Part shown: positions 54,364-64,000 of the stretch, one piece after another
Layout: every line of letters starts with the position of its first letter
Position numbering within the stretch: the first letter of the stretch is position 1
DNA from: Ascoidea asiatica
Taxonomy: Eukaryota > Ascomycota > Saccharomycetes > Ascoideales > Ascoideaceae
Length of the DNA stretch: 64,000 bases
Assembly (NCBI GenBank): GCA_001600695.1
Contig: BCKQ01000009.1
Coordinates: 1 to 64,000, forward strand
Reading direction: 5' to 3'
The notes under the pieces: generated by a model
The model's input: the letters and a program-made list of their open reading frames with translations, nothing else
What the model was told of the DNA's origin: nothing
Databases searched by the model: none
Program-made: the position numbers and the translations under genes

Positions 54364-56427
54364 ATGTTAAAACATAATTTTTTTAGTAGATCTTCGATAA
54401 TAATCTTATTATCATTAGTTTATGCATTTTTCTTAATTAATTTAATTCAATCACCTTCAATAGTTAATGCAGATGATGATAATTCAAATGATGTTCAAAA
54501 TTATGGATCCGTTATAGGTATTGATTTAGGTACAACTTATTCATGTGTTGGTGTAATGAAAAAAGGTAAAGTTGAAATTCTTGCCAATGATCAAGGTCAT
54601 AGAATTACTCCTTCATATGTTGCATTTACTGATGATGAAAGATTAATTGGTGATTCTGCCAAAAATCAAGCTTCTTCAAATCCAAATAATACAATTTTTT
54701 CAATTAAACGTTTTATTGGTTTAAAATCTAATGATAAAAGTGTTAAAAAGGATATAAAATCAGTACCTTATAAAGTTATTGATAAAGATGATAAACCAAC
54801 TGTTCAAGTTAAATATCAAAATGAATTAAAAGATTTTTCTGCTGAAGAAATTTCAAGTATGATTTTATCAAAAATGAAATCAATTGCAGAAGATTATTTA
54901 GGTGAAAAAGTAACACATGCTGTTGTAACAGTTCCAGCATATTTTAATGATGCTCAAAGACAAGCAACAAAAGATGCAGGTCAAATTGCAGGTTTAAATG
55001 TTTTAAGAATTGTTAATGAACCAACTGCCGCAGCTATTGCTTATGGATTAGATAAAACTGATGGTGAACGTCAAATTATTGTTTATGATTTAGGTGGAGG
55101 TACTTTTGATGTATCATTATTATCAATTGAAGGTGGTGTATTTGAAGTTTTAGCAACTGCAGGTGATACTCATTTAGGTGGTGAAGATTTTGATTTTAGA
55201 TTAGTTAAATATTTTGTTAAAATGTTTAAAAAGAAAAATAATATTGATTTAACAAATAATTCAAAAGCAATTGCAAAATTAAAGAGAGAAGCAGAAAATG
55301 CTAAAAGAACTTTATCATCTCAATTAAGTACAAAAATTTCAATAGAATCAATTTATGAAAATTTAGATTTTGAATATACTTTAACAAGAGCTAAATTTGA
55401 AGAAATTAATCTTGAAATGTTTAAAAAAACTTTAAAACCTGTTGATAAAGTACTTAAAGATGCAGGTGTTTCTAAAGATGAAATTGATGATATTGTTTTA
55501 GTTGGTGGTTCAACAAGAATTCCAAAAGTTCAAGAATTATTAGAAAAATATTTTAATAAAAAAGCTTCAAAAGGTATTAATCCAGATGAAGCTGTTGCAT
55601 ATGGAGCAGCAGTTCAAGCAGGTATTTTAAGTGGTCAAGGTGGTACTGAAGATATTGTTTTATTAGATGTTAATCCATTAACTCTTGGTATTGAAACAAC
55701 AGGTGGTGTAATGACTAAATTAATTAAAAGAAATACACCAATTCCAACTAAGAAATCTCAAATTTTTTCAACAGCCGCAGATAATCAACCAACAGTACTT
55801 ATTCAAGTTTATGAAGGTGAAAGAACAATGGCAAAAGATAATAATTTATTAGGTAAATTTGAATTAAATGGTATACCACCAGCACCAAGAGGTGTTCCAC
55901 AAATTGAAGTTACATTTAATTTAGATGCTAATGGAATTTTAAAAGTTTCAGCCACTGATAAAGGTACTGGAAAATCTGAATCTATAACAATTACAAATGA
56001 TAAAGGTAGATTATCAGATGAAGAAATTGAAAAAATGATTAAAGATGCAGAAACATTTGCAGAAGCTGATAAATTATTAAAAGAAAAAATTGAAACTAGA
56101 AATCAATTAGAAAATTATTGTACATCTTTAAGAAATCAAATTAATGATGATTCAGAAACTGGTTTAGGTAATAAATTAGAAGAAGATGATAAAGAAACAT
56201 TAAATGATGCAGTTAAAGATACTTTAGAATGGTTGGAAGAAAATTTTGAAACTGCAACTAAAGAAGAATTTGAAGAAGAAAAAGAAAAATTATCTAAGAT
56301 TGCTTATCCAATAACTTCTAAATTATATGGTGGATCACCAGGAGGTCCTCCACCACCATCAGGTTCAGATAATGAAGATGATGATGATGATGAAGAAGAT
56401 GATTTCTTTGATCATGATGAACTATGA
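54364..56427 (+). CDS. KAR2: ER lumenal Hsp70 chaperone BiP
   Basis: The Hsp70 of the endoplasmic reticulum, for translocation, folding and ER-associated degradation. The 687 residues start with a signal peptide (hydrophobic core [14 protein letters not shown], cleavage near residue 35). The nucleotide-binding domain follows: [42 protein letters not shown] and [11 protein letters not shown]. Then come the linker [13 protein letters not shown], the substrate-binding domain, a helical lid and an acidic tail. It ends HDEL, the yeast ER-retrieval signal. Length agrees with S. cerevisiae Kar2 (682). No CTG codon was found in the parts scanned. Highly expressed, as the uniform codon choice suggests. 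Confidence 0.98.
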   Translation: MLKHNFFSRSSIIILLSLVYAFFLINLIQSPSIVNADDDNSNDVQNYGSVIGIDLGTTYSCVGVMKKGKVEILANDQGHRITPSYVAFTDDERLIGDSAKNQASSNPNNTIFSIKRFIGLKSNDKSVKKDIKSVPYKVIDKDDKPTVQVKYQNELKDFSAEEISSMILSKMKSIAEDYLGEKVTHAVVTVPAYFNDAQRQATKDAGQIAGLNVLRIVNEPTAAAIAYGLDKTDGERQIIVYDLGGGTFDVSLLSIEGGVFEVLATAGDTHLGGEDFDFRLVKYFVKMFKKKNNIDLTNNSKAIAKLKREAENAKRTLSSQLSTKISIESIYENLDFEYTLTRAKFEEINLEMFKKTLKPVDKVLKDAGVSKDEIDDIVLVGGSTRIPKVQELLEKYFNKKASKGINPDEAVAYGAAVQAGILSGQGGTEDIVLLDVNPLTLGIETTGGVMTKLIKRNTPIPTKKSQIFSTAADNQPTVLIQVYEGERTMAKDNNLLGKFELNGIPPAPRGVPQIEVTFNLDANGILKVSATDKGTGKSESITITNDKGRLSDEEIEKMIKDAETFAEADKLLKEKIETRNQLENYCTSLRNQINDDSETGLGNKLEEDDKETLNDAVKDTLEWLEENFETATKEEFEEEKEKLSKIAYPITSKLYGGSPGGPPPPSGSDNEDDDDDEEDDFFDHDEL

Positions 56428-56990
56428 GCAAATTGTTTTTTTTCTTATTCTTGGTATAGTTTTGTTCTTTTTTATCGGTTGTATATGTATAAAAATTTTT
56501 GTTAAATAAATATAAAAATTTAAATAAAAATTAGAAATTTAAGTAAATTATAAAAGATTTCAAATAATTATAAATATTAATTATGTAATCGGTTTAAAGT
56601 CCTATTTACCAGAACAGTGGGTCAAGTTAGGGCTTTATCAAATTTTACCAACGATGCGGATCAAATGTTTTATATCAAACACGGAGACGAAGGCCCTCAA
56701 ATTGGTAAATAGTTGCGTGGAAAACAAATGGCAAAACAATTAAGATTATGATTGCTATTGGCGGTAGTGACTGCAAGCAGCGTGACGATAATAACCTCGC
56801 CGAAAGGTCTCTAGTTTGAGTTGTGGTTTGAAATAAGTGAAACTTTCATCAGTTTGTTTTGTAATCTGGTGTGAATAATTTCCAAGTTAAAAAAGGAATA
56901 ATTATGAAATGATAATAATTTTAGATTAGAAATCATGAAAGAAAAGTAAAAGAAAATGAAAAAAAAGAAAGAGATAGAAAAAAAAGGAAA

Positions 56991-57024
56991 AGAGAAAGAG
57001 AAAGAGAAAGAGAAAGAGAAAGAA
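56991..57024. repeat. (GAGAAA)n repeat
   Basis: About five tandem GAGAAA units in a purine-only stretch. Confidence 0.9.
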
Positions 57025-57487
57025 AAAAGAATTTCTTTTCGGGTTTTAAAAAGAAAAATTTTTTTTTTTTGTTTTGAGGAAGAATATTACTAAACTAAAA
57101 ATATAAAAATTTATTCGAATTTGTTCGAGATTGTTCAAGATTGTTCGAAATTCTTTTGAAGATCCTTTTTGATGTTCTTTTTTTAAGATTGTTTACAGTG
57201 TTTTAGACCCAAAAATAAAGCAGGGTGAACATTCGTGACCGGGTAACGGCAGTTAGCACGGCGCATCCAAGGTCGGTTTGAAAATGAAGTAGTACCTCGG
57301 AATACTCTGAATACTTATTTTATGGTAATACCGTGCACATGATTATACCCGGATATCCTGTTGAAAGACATTGAACCGGCGACTAGAGCCAGAGATAAAC
57401 AAACCACGGGCCAGGAGCGCGCGGGTGTGCCTGGCAGTGCGCCTCCATGCGCGCCCGGTAAACAAAGAACGCCAACGTTGCCGGTCT

Positions 57488-57507
57488 CAGCCCCAGTCTC
57501 GGGGCTG
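57488..57507. repeat. GC-rich hairpin
   Basis: CAGCCCC (57488-57494) and GGGGCTG (57501-57507) are perfect complements with a six-base loop, inside the GC-richest island of the window. Confidence 0.7.
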
Positions 57508-57891
57508 GCAGCACCAAGTTCAGCGCCAAGTTCAGCAAGCTCACCGCAGATTCCAGCGATCTCACAACAACAAAAGCCTCCGGTTGGGATGGAAAACCAG
57601 CGTGAAGCCATTGCTGCTTCGATCCCTTGGTTTGCTTTGATAAGAAATGCGCTTGTCCAGATACGGTATAAATACTCCTGCACTTCCTTCTTTTTATTTT
57701 ATATTTTACTTCTCTTTTATTTTTTTTTTTTTTTTTTCTCTTTTTATTATCAATCATATTAATTACAATCTTATAGATATCATTCGCTATAAATCAATAA
57801 ATCAATAAATCAATCAAATAGAACTTCATAGTTATACTATTATTACTTATACATTTTTTAATTAAATTAAATTTCATAAATCATATTCAAA

Positions 57892-58059
57892 ATGCAATTC
57901 AAACAAGTTATCATTGCCGCTTTAGCCATTGCTTCAGTTCAAGCTGCTAACACTTCAAATGTTTCTAACACCACCACCTCTACTGATTCTGGTGCTTCAA
58001 ACTTACAACCTGGTTTAATAGCTGCTGCTGCTGTTGCCGGTGTTGCTTTCTTATTATAA
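57892..58059 (+). CDS. small GPI-type cell wall protein
   Basis: A 55-residue protein with three clear parts. Residues 1-18 form a signal peptide (MQFKQVIIAALAIASVQA). A short Ser/Thr/Asn-rich middle follows, with NTS, NVS and NTT N-glycosylation sites. The C-terminal hydrophobic tail is GLIAAAAVAGVAFLL. This is the layout of tiny GPI-anchored mannoproteins such as S. cerevisiae YDR524C-B/YCL048W-A. Unlike most genes here it uses many C-ending codons (GCC, ACC, AAC, TTC), a sign of very strong expression, which agrees with the elaborate promoter and TATA box at 57667. The mature part would be about 20 residues. The gene family is inferred from architecture only. Confidence 0.85.
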   Translation: MQFKQVIIAALAIASVQAANTSNVSNTTTSTDSGASNLQPGLIAAAAVAGVAFLL

Positions 58060-58636
58060 GCAAATTAACCATTTAATATAAAATTTTCATTTTTTTATTT
58101 TATTTAGTCATAAAACTTTTTAATTTAATTTAATTAAATTTAATTTAAATTGTGTATCATTATGGTATTAATTTTAATTTTAATTGTTTATTAATTAATT
58201 ATTAATATAATTTGCTTATTCTTTTTTAATTTTTTATTTTCATCCTTTTTCTTTCTTAATTTCATATTTTGGGTTCCTTTTTTGCTTTTTATTTACCTTT
58301 TTAAACTTGTTAATTTCAAGGTTATTGAATAACATTTTAATAATTTGTCTATTCTAATCCTTTTATTTCTCACTAATACTTAATACAATTTTATAAATCT
58401 TAACTAATTTTATAAATTTAATTTCAAATATAAAATTTTGAACTTTCTTTAAATAATTATCTCTATTGTAGTAGTAGTCTTTCGAATTTGATTTTTATCT
58501 TCTAATATTAAAAGATAAGAGGTTTATGTAGGTTGTAATATGTTATTATTACGCTTCTTTGGAATTTTATTTAGTACTTATATTTTTTATTTTTTATTTA
58601 TTATTGATAACTATACATTTTTTCTAAATTAATTAA
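58060..58636. other. convergent 3' region, GPI protein / CCP1
   Basis: A 577-base AT-rich gap between two convergent stops. It contains TTTAATTTAATT-like tracts and no gene. Confidence 0.4.
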
Positions 58637-59688
58637 TTATTCTTCTTGTTCATCTAAAGTTTTAAATATAAAAGTTGGAGTATCTTTTGGAAAATCAATA
58701 CCTAATTCTAATAAAGTTTTAAAAGCTTTTGAAAAATCTTTAAATAATTTATTTTCATCTTTTGAATAAATTTGACAAATTTTTTTAAATTTTGGATCAA
58801 AAACAAAAGCCATATCACTTGGTAACATCATTAATGAATGAGTTTTTGAATCTTCAAATTGTGTATTACCATCCCAATTTTGTTTAATTTCCCATTTTTC
58901 ATTTAAAATTAATTCAAAAAATTGATTTGTTACAATATTTGGTGAAAATGTCCAAGGTCCAGTAAATTTTGTATTTTCTTTATGACAACTACCAATACCA
59001 TGTCCAACACCAATTAATGCAACCATTTCTTCATCATTAAATCCTAATCTATTAAATACATTTCTAACATGTTCAGCACCTTGTGTTGCATCTGGTAATC
59101 TACCATAAGGTGGTTGATTTGTTTTTAATAAATTTCTTCTACCTGCTCTCCATGGAATTTTTGGACCATTCATTTCTTGAATTGCAGTTACACCAGCTAA
59201 AGTATATAAATCACCATATGAAATCCAATTATAATTATTTTTAATATCTTCAAGAAATTCTCTTGCAATTTTTAAACCATTATTACCAGGATCATTTGCT
59301 TCATAATCATAAATCATTGTACCACCATATGAACCACCTTTACAACCAGAATTATCATTTTTATCAAAAGATCCTGATAAATGCCATGCTAATCTAACTA
59401 ATACAGGTGCAAAACCAATACCATTATCATAATCATCTTTATCTTGAATTTTTTTTGCAATTTCATTATAAATATTTTGATATTCATTAAAAGAAGATTT
59501 ATCAATATTTGAAGCAACAAAACCTTTAGTATTAATATTATTATTACTATCTAAATTTGAAGCAACTGTTGCACTTGTACCAAAACCAAATAAACTTTTT
59601 AAATAATTGTTATTATTGTTATTATTGTTATTATTGTTATTGTTATTATCTCCATTACTATTGGAATTGTTATTTGAATTACTGTTAC

Positions 59689-59721
<33 letters not shown>

Positions 59722-59929
59722 TGAATTTATAATTAATAGCAGAATAAGTTGTATAAGCAGTTAAACCTGCACCTGCTCCAGCACCGGCATAATAAAGAAA
59801 AGATTTATAACTTGATTTATAACTTGATTTATAACTTGATTTATAACTTGATTTATAACTTGATTTTGAAGATTGTTTAAAAATTGGAAAACTTTTTAAA
59901 AAAGTTTTATTAATTGAAATTGTAGCCAT
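58637..59929 (-). CDS. CCP1: cytochrome c peroxidase
   Basis: Haem peroxidase of the mitochondrial intermembrane space that reduces hydrogen peroxide using cytochrome c. The 430 residues begin with a basic presequence containing five SYKS-type repeats, then a hydrophobic AGAGAGAGL sorting segment and long Asn/Ser runs (about 70-110). The catalytic domain has the distal site VRLAWHLSG (Arg, Trp, His at about 178-183), proximal-helix GVGHGIGSCH at about 306, GPWTFSP with the Trp equivalent to Trp191, and LPSD with the Asp that pairs the proximal His. It ends FPKDTPTFIFKTLDEQ, matching the yeast enzyme. Longer than S. cerevisiae Ccp1 (361) because of the N-terminal expansions. Confidence 0.95.
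59805..59864. repeat. 12-bp tandem repeat in the CCP1 presequence
   Basis: Five exact copies of TTATAACTTGAT, encoding Ser-Tyr-Lys-Ser type repeats of the presequence. The exact identity of the copies points to recent expansion. Confidence 0.95.
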
Positions 59930-60863
59930 TGTTTTAATTGAAAATAATAATTATTAATTAAATTTATAATAATAAGAATATATTATTATAAAAGTATACA
60001 AATAAAAATTTAATAAGAAAGAATAAGAATTGAAGAATAAAAAATATATTGAAATCAAAAAGAGGATATCTTAAACTATTTATAAACTCAAATGATTAAC
60101 TAATTATAATATTATATTACTTATATTATAACAATGATTTAAAATCAATTGATGTTTTTTTTTGATTCAATGCAAAATAAGTCAATAAGAATATAGTCAA
60201 TAAGAATATAGTCAATAGTAAATATAGTGAATAAGGAAAATAAAGATTATTAACGTTAGACAAATAAGGGGATAAACTGTAAACAAATTGCCTAATGATT
60301 ATTTGATTTTTATGTTTTAAATGGGTTCCATTGGATTAAAATAAGCTAAATGATTTAATTATGGTCTAGTTTACAATACTATTAATAATAATAATAATCA
60401 AATAATCAAATAATCAAATAACCTTTCTAAGGAATTGCTCTCTCATTATTTCATATTCTATTTCATGGTCCATTTCAATTACATGCTCTAACTCGAAAGC
60501 AAACACGCTTCCAATAGAATGCTCCTGGATTAATAAGCTGCTAGAAAGCAAAAAAGAAGCAAGAAGCAAGAAGCAAGAAACAAGAAAAGCAAGCAGCAAG
60601 CAAGCAATGAAGATTGTTTCTTCCTATCTCCAATCTCCCTTTAAGCTTGTTTCTCTCCAAACAGCTGCTCTTTTATATATTCGAACTGATGCTCACCTGC
60701 TCCTTTGCAGTGCTCTCCCAGCCAGCCATGTCTTTTCTTAGTCACTTCCCACCTTTTCCCAGCGCAGGCTCTGGAACATGACTAAGCGGAAATGGGGCAC
60801 TCTGATTGGCTGAGATGCAGTTATATGAAATATATAGATTTCATCTGATCTGACAGAAGAACT

Positions 60864-60896
<33 letters not shown>

Positions 60897-61040
60897 GAAT
60901 AATCAAAGTGAGTTTATTTATTATATAATGAAAAATATCTGATTGGTGTTATCAGACTATTTTATAGGAAATGAAGGTTTATATACAGACAGATAAAAGA
61001 AACAATGTGAATTGGAATGAAGAAAAGAATATAAATCAAT
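59930..61040. promoter_or_regulatory. CCP1 upstream region
   Basis: A 1.1-kb gap between two minus-strand genes. It is AT-rich to about 60410, then a purine-rich AAGCAAG repeat at 60546-60606, then a GC-richer patch (about 60610-60830). An inverted repeat ATGAAA/TTTCAT lies around 60827-60846. No gene is recognised. Confidence 0.4.
60546..60606. repeat. (AAGCAAG)n degenerate repeat
   Basis: About 60 bases of AAGCAAGA/AAGCAGC variants. Confidence 0.85.
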
Positions 61041-62420
61041 TTAATGATCTAAAGTTCGAGTTTTGAAATTTTTAATATTAATAATTGGTTCATTACCATT
61101 AAATTCATCATGACTTGAAGTATTAATAATTATTGATTTATTCAAAAATAATTTATCATATGGAATTATTTCAATAACTGATTTAATTTCAATGTTTTTT
61201 TTATTATTAATATTATTATTAATATCATTAAATATTTCTTCAATTGGATCCATATCATCTTTTAAAATTGAATATATATATATTTTAACTTTTGCCCAAG
61301 TATTTTTTGTAGTTTTATCAATTAAAAAAGTTTCTAAAATTATTAAATTATCATTATCATTTATAAATTCAAGAAATTCTTCATTTGGTTGTAAATAATA
61401 ATTTACTTTTTTATTATAATTATTATTAATATTATCAAAATTATTAAAAATTAATTTATCTAATTTATGATTTGTTAAATTATCAAAATAATTTAAAGTT
61501 TTTTGAAATTTTAAAGAATTTAAATTTAAAAAATTTGAATTTAATTTATTAAATAATTCATTACCATTATATTTTTCAATTTTTAAAAATGGAAATAATT
61601 TTAATTCTTTATTTAAAGGAATATAATTATTTAATTGATAAATTGAAGATAATTTTAATAAATTATTTAATTTATTTGAAAATCTAATTTGAATATTTTT
61701 TTCATTATTTTCAATTGAATAAATTATTCTTAATAAAATTTGATTTAAAAAATTTTGATCATTTAAATTTAATAAAAAATTATTATTATTTTTGAAATTT
61801 AATGTGGAATTTAAAAAATAATTTGAAATTTTATTTAAAGATATAATTTTTTTAGTTTTTTTATAAAAATTTATTAAAATTATTGAAATTACTATTATTG
61901 GTATAATTAAAAATAATATTGGTAATGCAATAAATATAAAAAAATATCCAAATATGAAAACTCCAGATAATAATTTAATTGAATCTGGAATTGAATACCA
62001 TAATAATAATAAACTTTCTTTAAATTTTGAATTTAAATTACTTCTATTATTATAATGAAAGTTTCTTTTAATATTGAAATATTTATTACAATTTTTATTT
62101 GATTCTTGAATATAATTTCTTTTAAATGTTTTAATCTTTACATCATTTGAAAAAATAATAGAAAATGGTTTGTATTTTGAATTAAAATATGATTTTGAAT
62201 ATAATTTTGAATATAAATTTGAATATAAATTTGAATTAGAAATTGAATTGGAAATTGAATATGGTTTTGAATTAATAGTTTTTATTGAAAAACTTTTTAA
62301 TGGAATATAATATGAGGAAGATGAGGAGGATAAAGTTAATGGAAATAATTTATTTTTTGAAAATATTGGCTTTAAATTGCCTATTGAAAGATTTATTCTT
62401 AAAGCATTACTCCAAAACAT
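61041..62420 (-). CDS. unrecognised membrane protein, probably mitochondrial
   Basis: A 459-residue protein that I do not recognise. The N-terminal 130 residues are basic, Ser/Tyr/Asn-rich and nearly free of acidic residues, like a long mitochondrial presequence. At about 150-190 there are two closely spaced hydrophobic stretches (LLSGVFIFGYFFIFIALPILFL, broken here by LIIPIIVISIILI) that could form a membrane hairpin. The remainder is a soluble, Asn/Ile/Leu-rich domain. It contains ILETFLIDKTTKNTWAKVKIYIYS, which looks like beta-strands, and ends in TRTLDH. The composition is extremely AT-driven (Asn, Ile, Lys, Phe), which hampers homology by eye. A fast-evolving inner-membrane assembly or translation factor is possible but unproven. 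Confidence 0.7.
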   Translation of the reverse strand: MFWSNALRINLSIGNLKPIFSKNKLFPLTLSSSSSSYYIPLKSFSIKTINSKPYSISNSISNSNLYSNLYSKLYSKSYFNSKYKPFSIIFSNDVKIKTFKRNYIQESNKNCNKYFNIKRNFHYNNRSNLNSKFKESLLLLWYSIPDSIKLLSGVFIFGYFFIFIALPILFLIIPIIVISIILINFYKKTKKIISLNKISNYFLNSTLNFKNNNNFLLNLNDQNFLNQILLRIIYSIENNEKNIQIRFSNKLNNLLKLSSIYQLNNYIPLNKELKLFPFLKIEKYNGNELFNKLNSNFLNLNSLKFQKTLNYFDNLTNHKLDKLIFNNFDNINNNYNKKVNYYLQPNEEFLEFINDNDNLIILETFLIDKTTKNTWAKVKIYIYSILKDDMDPIEEIFNDINNNINNKKNIEIKSVIEIIPYDKLFLNKSIIINTSSHDEFNGNEPIINIKNFKTRTLDH

Positions 62421-62826
62421 ATTTCAATCTAAAGTCTATCTCTTTTAAATTCAAATTATATTTGATTAAATTCAATTCAATTCAATTTTTAATTCTTCTG
62501 GTTTTAATATTTCCAACTATTTCTTTAAATCTTTTGATCTGATTCAAATATTGAATATATCTTCATTGAAGCATTTTGCTTCCGGTTCAATCCGACTCGG
62601 GACTAGAGTTAGAAGTAATAAACTCGTGACCTCCACTGTAATGGCAAATCACACAATCCGGATTGGTAAGTCGACGGTCGGAAGTGGCAAACAAAGAAAG
62701 AGTGAAGAAAGAAAAGTCTACAAAAGAAGAAGGAAATTGAATTGAACTGAACTGCTTCTACTGCAAGAACAGGATTGAATGTAGAAGAAGTTACCAGATA
62801 CTACTGCTGCAAAGAGAAACAATAAT
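62421..62826. promoter_or_regulatory. divergent promoter, unknown membrane protein / CYT2
   Basis: A 406-base gap that must serve both genes. The CYT2-proximal part (about 62575-62820) is GC-richer. A 64-codon basic open frame here lacks family features and is not called. Confidence 0.4.
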
Positions 62827-63597
62827 ATGAGTCTGGATAATGAACAGCCCAAATGTCCTGTGGATCATGCCACTAGAGATGCTTGGTTAAAAAACCAACA
62901 AAAAGAAGCACAGAAAGATAAAAAAAACATAGAGAAATCCCCCGTAGATCATAATAATGTTAATACTAAGACTTCAAAATCTTCTTGGTTTAGTTTTTGG
63001 GCAAGTGATTCATCATCACCTTCAGTCTCTATAAATAATAATAATGAAGCTTGTTCTTCAAATACTGTTAAAGATTTATTAAATAATGAAAATTTAAATA
63101 CTTCAAAATTACCTGATCAAAGACAGATATCTTCAATACCAAGAACAGGTACTGATTCAAATTGGGTTTACCCTTCTCAAAAACAATTTTTTGAATCAAT
63201 GAAAAGAAAAAAATGGGATCCAGAAGAAAAAGATATGAAATCAATAGTACCTATACATAATTTTGTTAATGAACAAGCATGGCATTTAATTCAATTATGG
63301 GAAAAAAATCAAGGTGGAGAAAATTGTGGTGGAATTAAATTAACAAGTTTTAAAGGTGATTCTAAAAAATTAACTCCAAGAGCAAGATGGAAAATGCTTA
63401 TGGGTTATCAAAAACCTTTTGATAGACATGATTGGACAATTAATAGATGTGGAACTGAAATTGAATATGTTATAGATTTTTATACTGGAAAACAATTACC
63501 AAATAGTGATTTACCAAGTTTTTTCTTAGATGTTAGACCAAAACTTAATACTTATGAAGGTGCAAAATTAAGATTATTAAAAATCCTTGGTTATTAA
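62827..63597 (+). CDS. CYT2: cytochrome c1 haem lyase
   Basis: Attaches haem covalently to cytochrome c1 in the mitochondrial intermembrane space. The 256 residues hold a CPVDH haem-regulatory-type motif at 11-15, a Ser/Asn-rich spacer, and the conserved holocytochrome synthase core from SSIPRTG at about 99. Core motifs are NWVYPSQKQFFESMKRKKWDP, VPIHNFVNEQAW, TSFKGDSKKLTPRARW and PFDRHDWTINRCG. It finishes YVIDFY...LDVRPKLNTYEG. The wording matches Cyt2 rather than the cytochrome c lyase Cyc3. The third codon is CTG; if read as Ser the start becomes MSSDNEQ, closer to yeast Cyt2 (MSSDQQ, from memory). Confidence 0.94.
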   Translation: MSLDNEQPKCPVDHATRDAWLKNQQKEAQKDKKNIEKSPVDHNNVNTKTSKSSWFSFWASDSSSPSVSINNNNEACSSNTVKDLLNNENLNTSKLPDQRQISSIPRTGTDSNWVYPSQKQFFESMKRKKWDPEEKDMKSIVPIHNFVNEQAWHLIQLWEKNQGGENCGGIKLTSFKGDSKKLTPRARWKMLMGYQKPFDRHDWTINRCGTEIEYVIDFYTGKQLPNSDLPSFFLDVRPKLNTYEGAKLRLLKILGY

Positions 63598-63920
63598 TTT
63601 AATCTTTTTATACAACTTTTATCTGTAAATATCATCAATGTAATAAATACTGTAAAGTTATAGTTATCAGTAACTTAACTTAGTTTACCAAATTTAAGCA
63701 TTTCAAGTTTTCAAACAAGCTAAAAATACACGTGAAAACCCCCGGTTAAACCTAATTAGGAACTTTGATTATTTTGAGTTTCGACTTTCGAAAAATATTG
63801 AAAAAAATTGGAAATTTGTAGAAATTTCAAAGATTTCAATGAAAAAAAAATGAATAAATCATTAAAAAAACAATTGACAAATACCAATTATCAAAAAAAA
63901 AATTATAGTACTTTCACAAA
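63598..63920. promoter_or_regulatory. upstream region of TRM61
   Basis: A 323-base AT-rich gap with CACGTG at 63729-63734, about 190 bases before the TRM61 start, and A-rich tracts up to it. Confidence 0.4.
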
Positions 63921-64000
63921 ATGTCTTTTCAAGAATATAAAGAGTTTGTCGAAGAAGGTGATCTAGTTTTAGTTTGGATTGGAAGAGATAATTATAAACC
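63921..64000 (+). CDS. TRM61: tRNA m1A58 methyltransferase catalytic subunit, 5' end only
   Basis: The last 80 bases start an open frame reading MSFQEYKEFVEEGDLVLVW then IGRDNYKP, cut by the window edge. This matches the N-terminus of Trm61/Gcd14 (YKxLIxEGDLxLxWxxRDNxKP in yeast), the SAM-binding subunit that, with Trm6, methylates A58 of tRNA, including initiator tRNA. Only about 26 residues are visible, so the remainder of the gene cannot be assessed. Confidence 0.8.
   Translation, partial: MSFQEYKEFVEEGDLVLVWIGRDNYK

Larger units (their letters stand above)
56428..57891. promoter_or_regulatory. KAR2 3' region and upstream region of the GPI protein gene
   Basis: A 1.46-kb gap. After AT-rich KAR2 3' sequence there is a GC-richer patch at about 56590-56830, then purine-rich repeats. 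CGGGTAA (57240-57246) is followed by a very GC-rich island at about 57370-57660. A TATAAATA box lies at 57667-57674 and a T-rich leader runs to the ATG at 57892. The layout is that of a long, strong yeast promoter. Overlapping Ala/Pro-rich open frames on both strands over the island are by-products of its composition. Confidence 0.55.

Noticed and set aside
56585-56740. Coding-looking stretch after KAR2 (GLKSYLPEQWVKLGLYQILP)
   Set aside because: The frame is short, has no ATG context or family match, and sits in KAR2 3' sequence.
56778-56784. CAGCGTG, identical to the unfolded-protein-response element core
   Set aside because: It lies downstream of KAR2 and over 1 kb from the next gene start; a 7-mer is expected by chance.
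57315-57762. Several overlapping Ala/Pro- or Arg-rich frames on both strands
   Set aside because: They arise from the GC-rich promoter island, overlap each other, and end in the poly-T leader.
62580-62605. GGTTCAATCC, a second B-box-like word
   Set aside because: T-stem pairing fails beyond one pair, so it is not a tRNA.
62551-62745. 64-codon basic frame just before CYT2
   Set aside because: Lies in the leader/promoter of CYT2 and has no family signature.

Overview
The window is nuclear DNA from an ascomycete budding yeast (Saccharomycotina). It is strongly AT-rich and gene-dense. The genes recognised have clear Saccharomyces-type orthologues with long Asn/Ser/Gln-rich insertions, and most lack introns. 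Three short spliceosomal introns can be read directly (GTATGT or GTAAGT donors, TACTAAC-like branch points). CTG codons are close to absent in the conserved genes scanned, and the few found lie in Ser/Asn-rich stretches. This hints at, but does not prove, a lineage with an altered CUG codon. Species was not determined.

Layout. 0-2.3 kb: a 17-bp tandem repeat at the extreme left edge and a decayed amino-acid permease tail. 2.3-13.3 kb: STH1 (RSC remodelling ATPase), THS1 (threonyl-tRNA synthetase), a SNF11-like SWI/SNF subunit and IPT1 (sphingolipid head-group transferase). 14.5-29 kb: HCS1 helicase, a large Zn2Cys6 transcription factor, split ATP7, split MRPS17, RBD2 rhomboid protease, RVB1 and BCY1. 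29.7-37.1 kb: a type I myosin (MYO3/MYO5) and a large acidic FYV8-like protein. 37.1-40.2 kb: a gene graveyard with a RhoGEF (DH domain) relic and a broken ATG15 lipase gene. 40.2-45.1 kb: an intact amino-acid permease and a 3.2-kb gene-poor gap. 45.1-56.4 kb: split AIM25 scramblase, GPD glycerol-3-phosphate dehydrogenase, MPS1 kinase, ARP2 and KAR2/BiP. 57.9 kb to the end: a 55-residue GPI-type cell wall protein, CCP1, an unrecognised membrane protein, CYT2 and the first 80 bases of TRM61/GCD14.

The genes are mostly single housekeeping genes and form no operon-like cluster. Related pairs do lie in the window: chromatin remodelling (STH1, SNF11, RVB1), branched actin at endocytic sites (type I myosin, ARP2), and mitochondrial or haem biogenesis (ATP7, MRPS17, AIM25, CCP1, CYT2). 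Intergenic promoters often contain GC-richer islands with TTACCCG (Reb1-type) and CACGTG (bHLH-type) motifs. No tRNA, rRNA, CRISPR array or intact transposon was found. The most unusual material is the pseudogene block at 37-40 kb, the three AAG intron acceptors, the left-edge repeat and the CTG pattern. No convincing new multi-gene system was seen.
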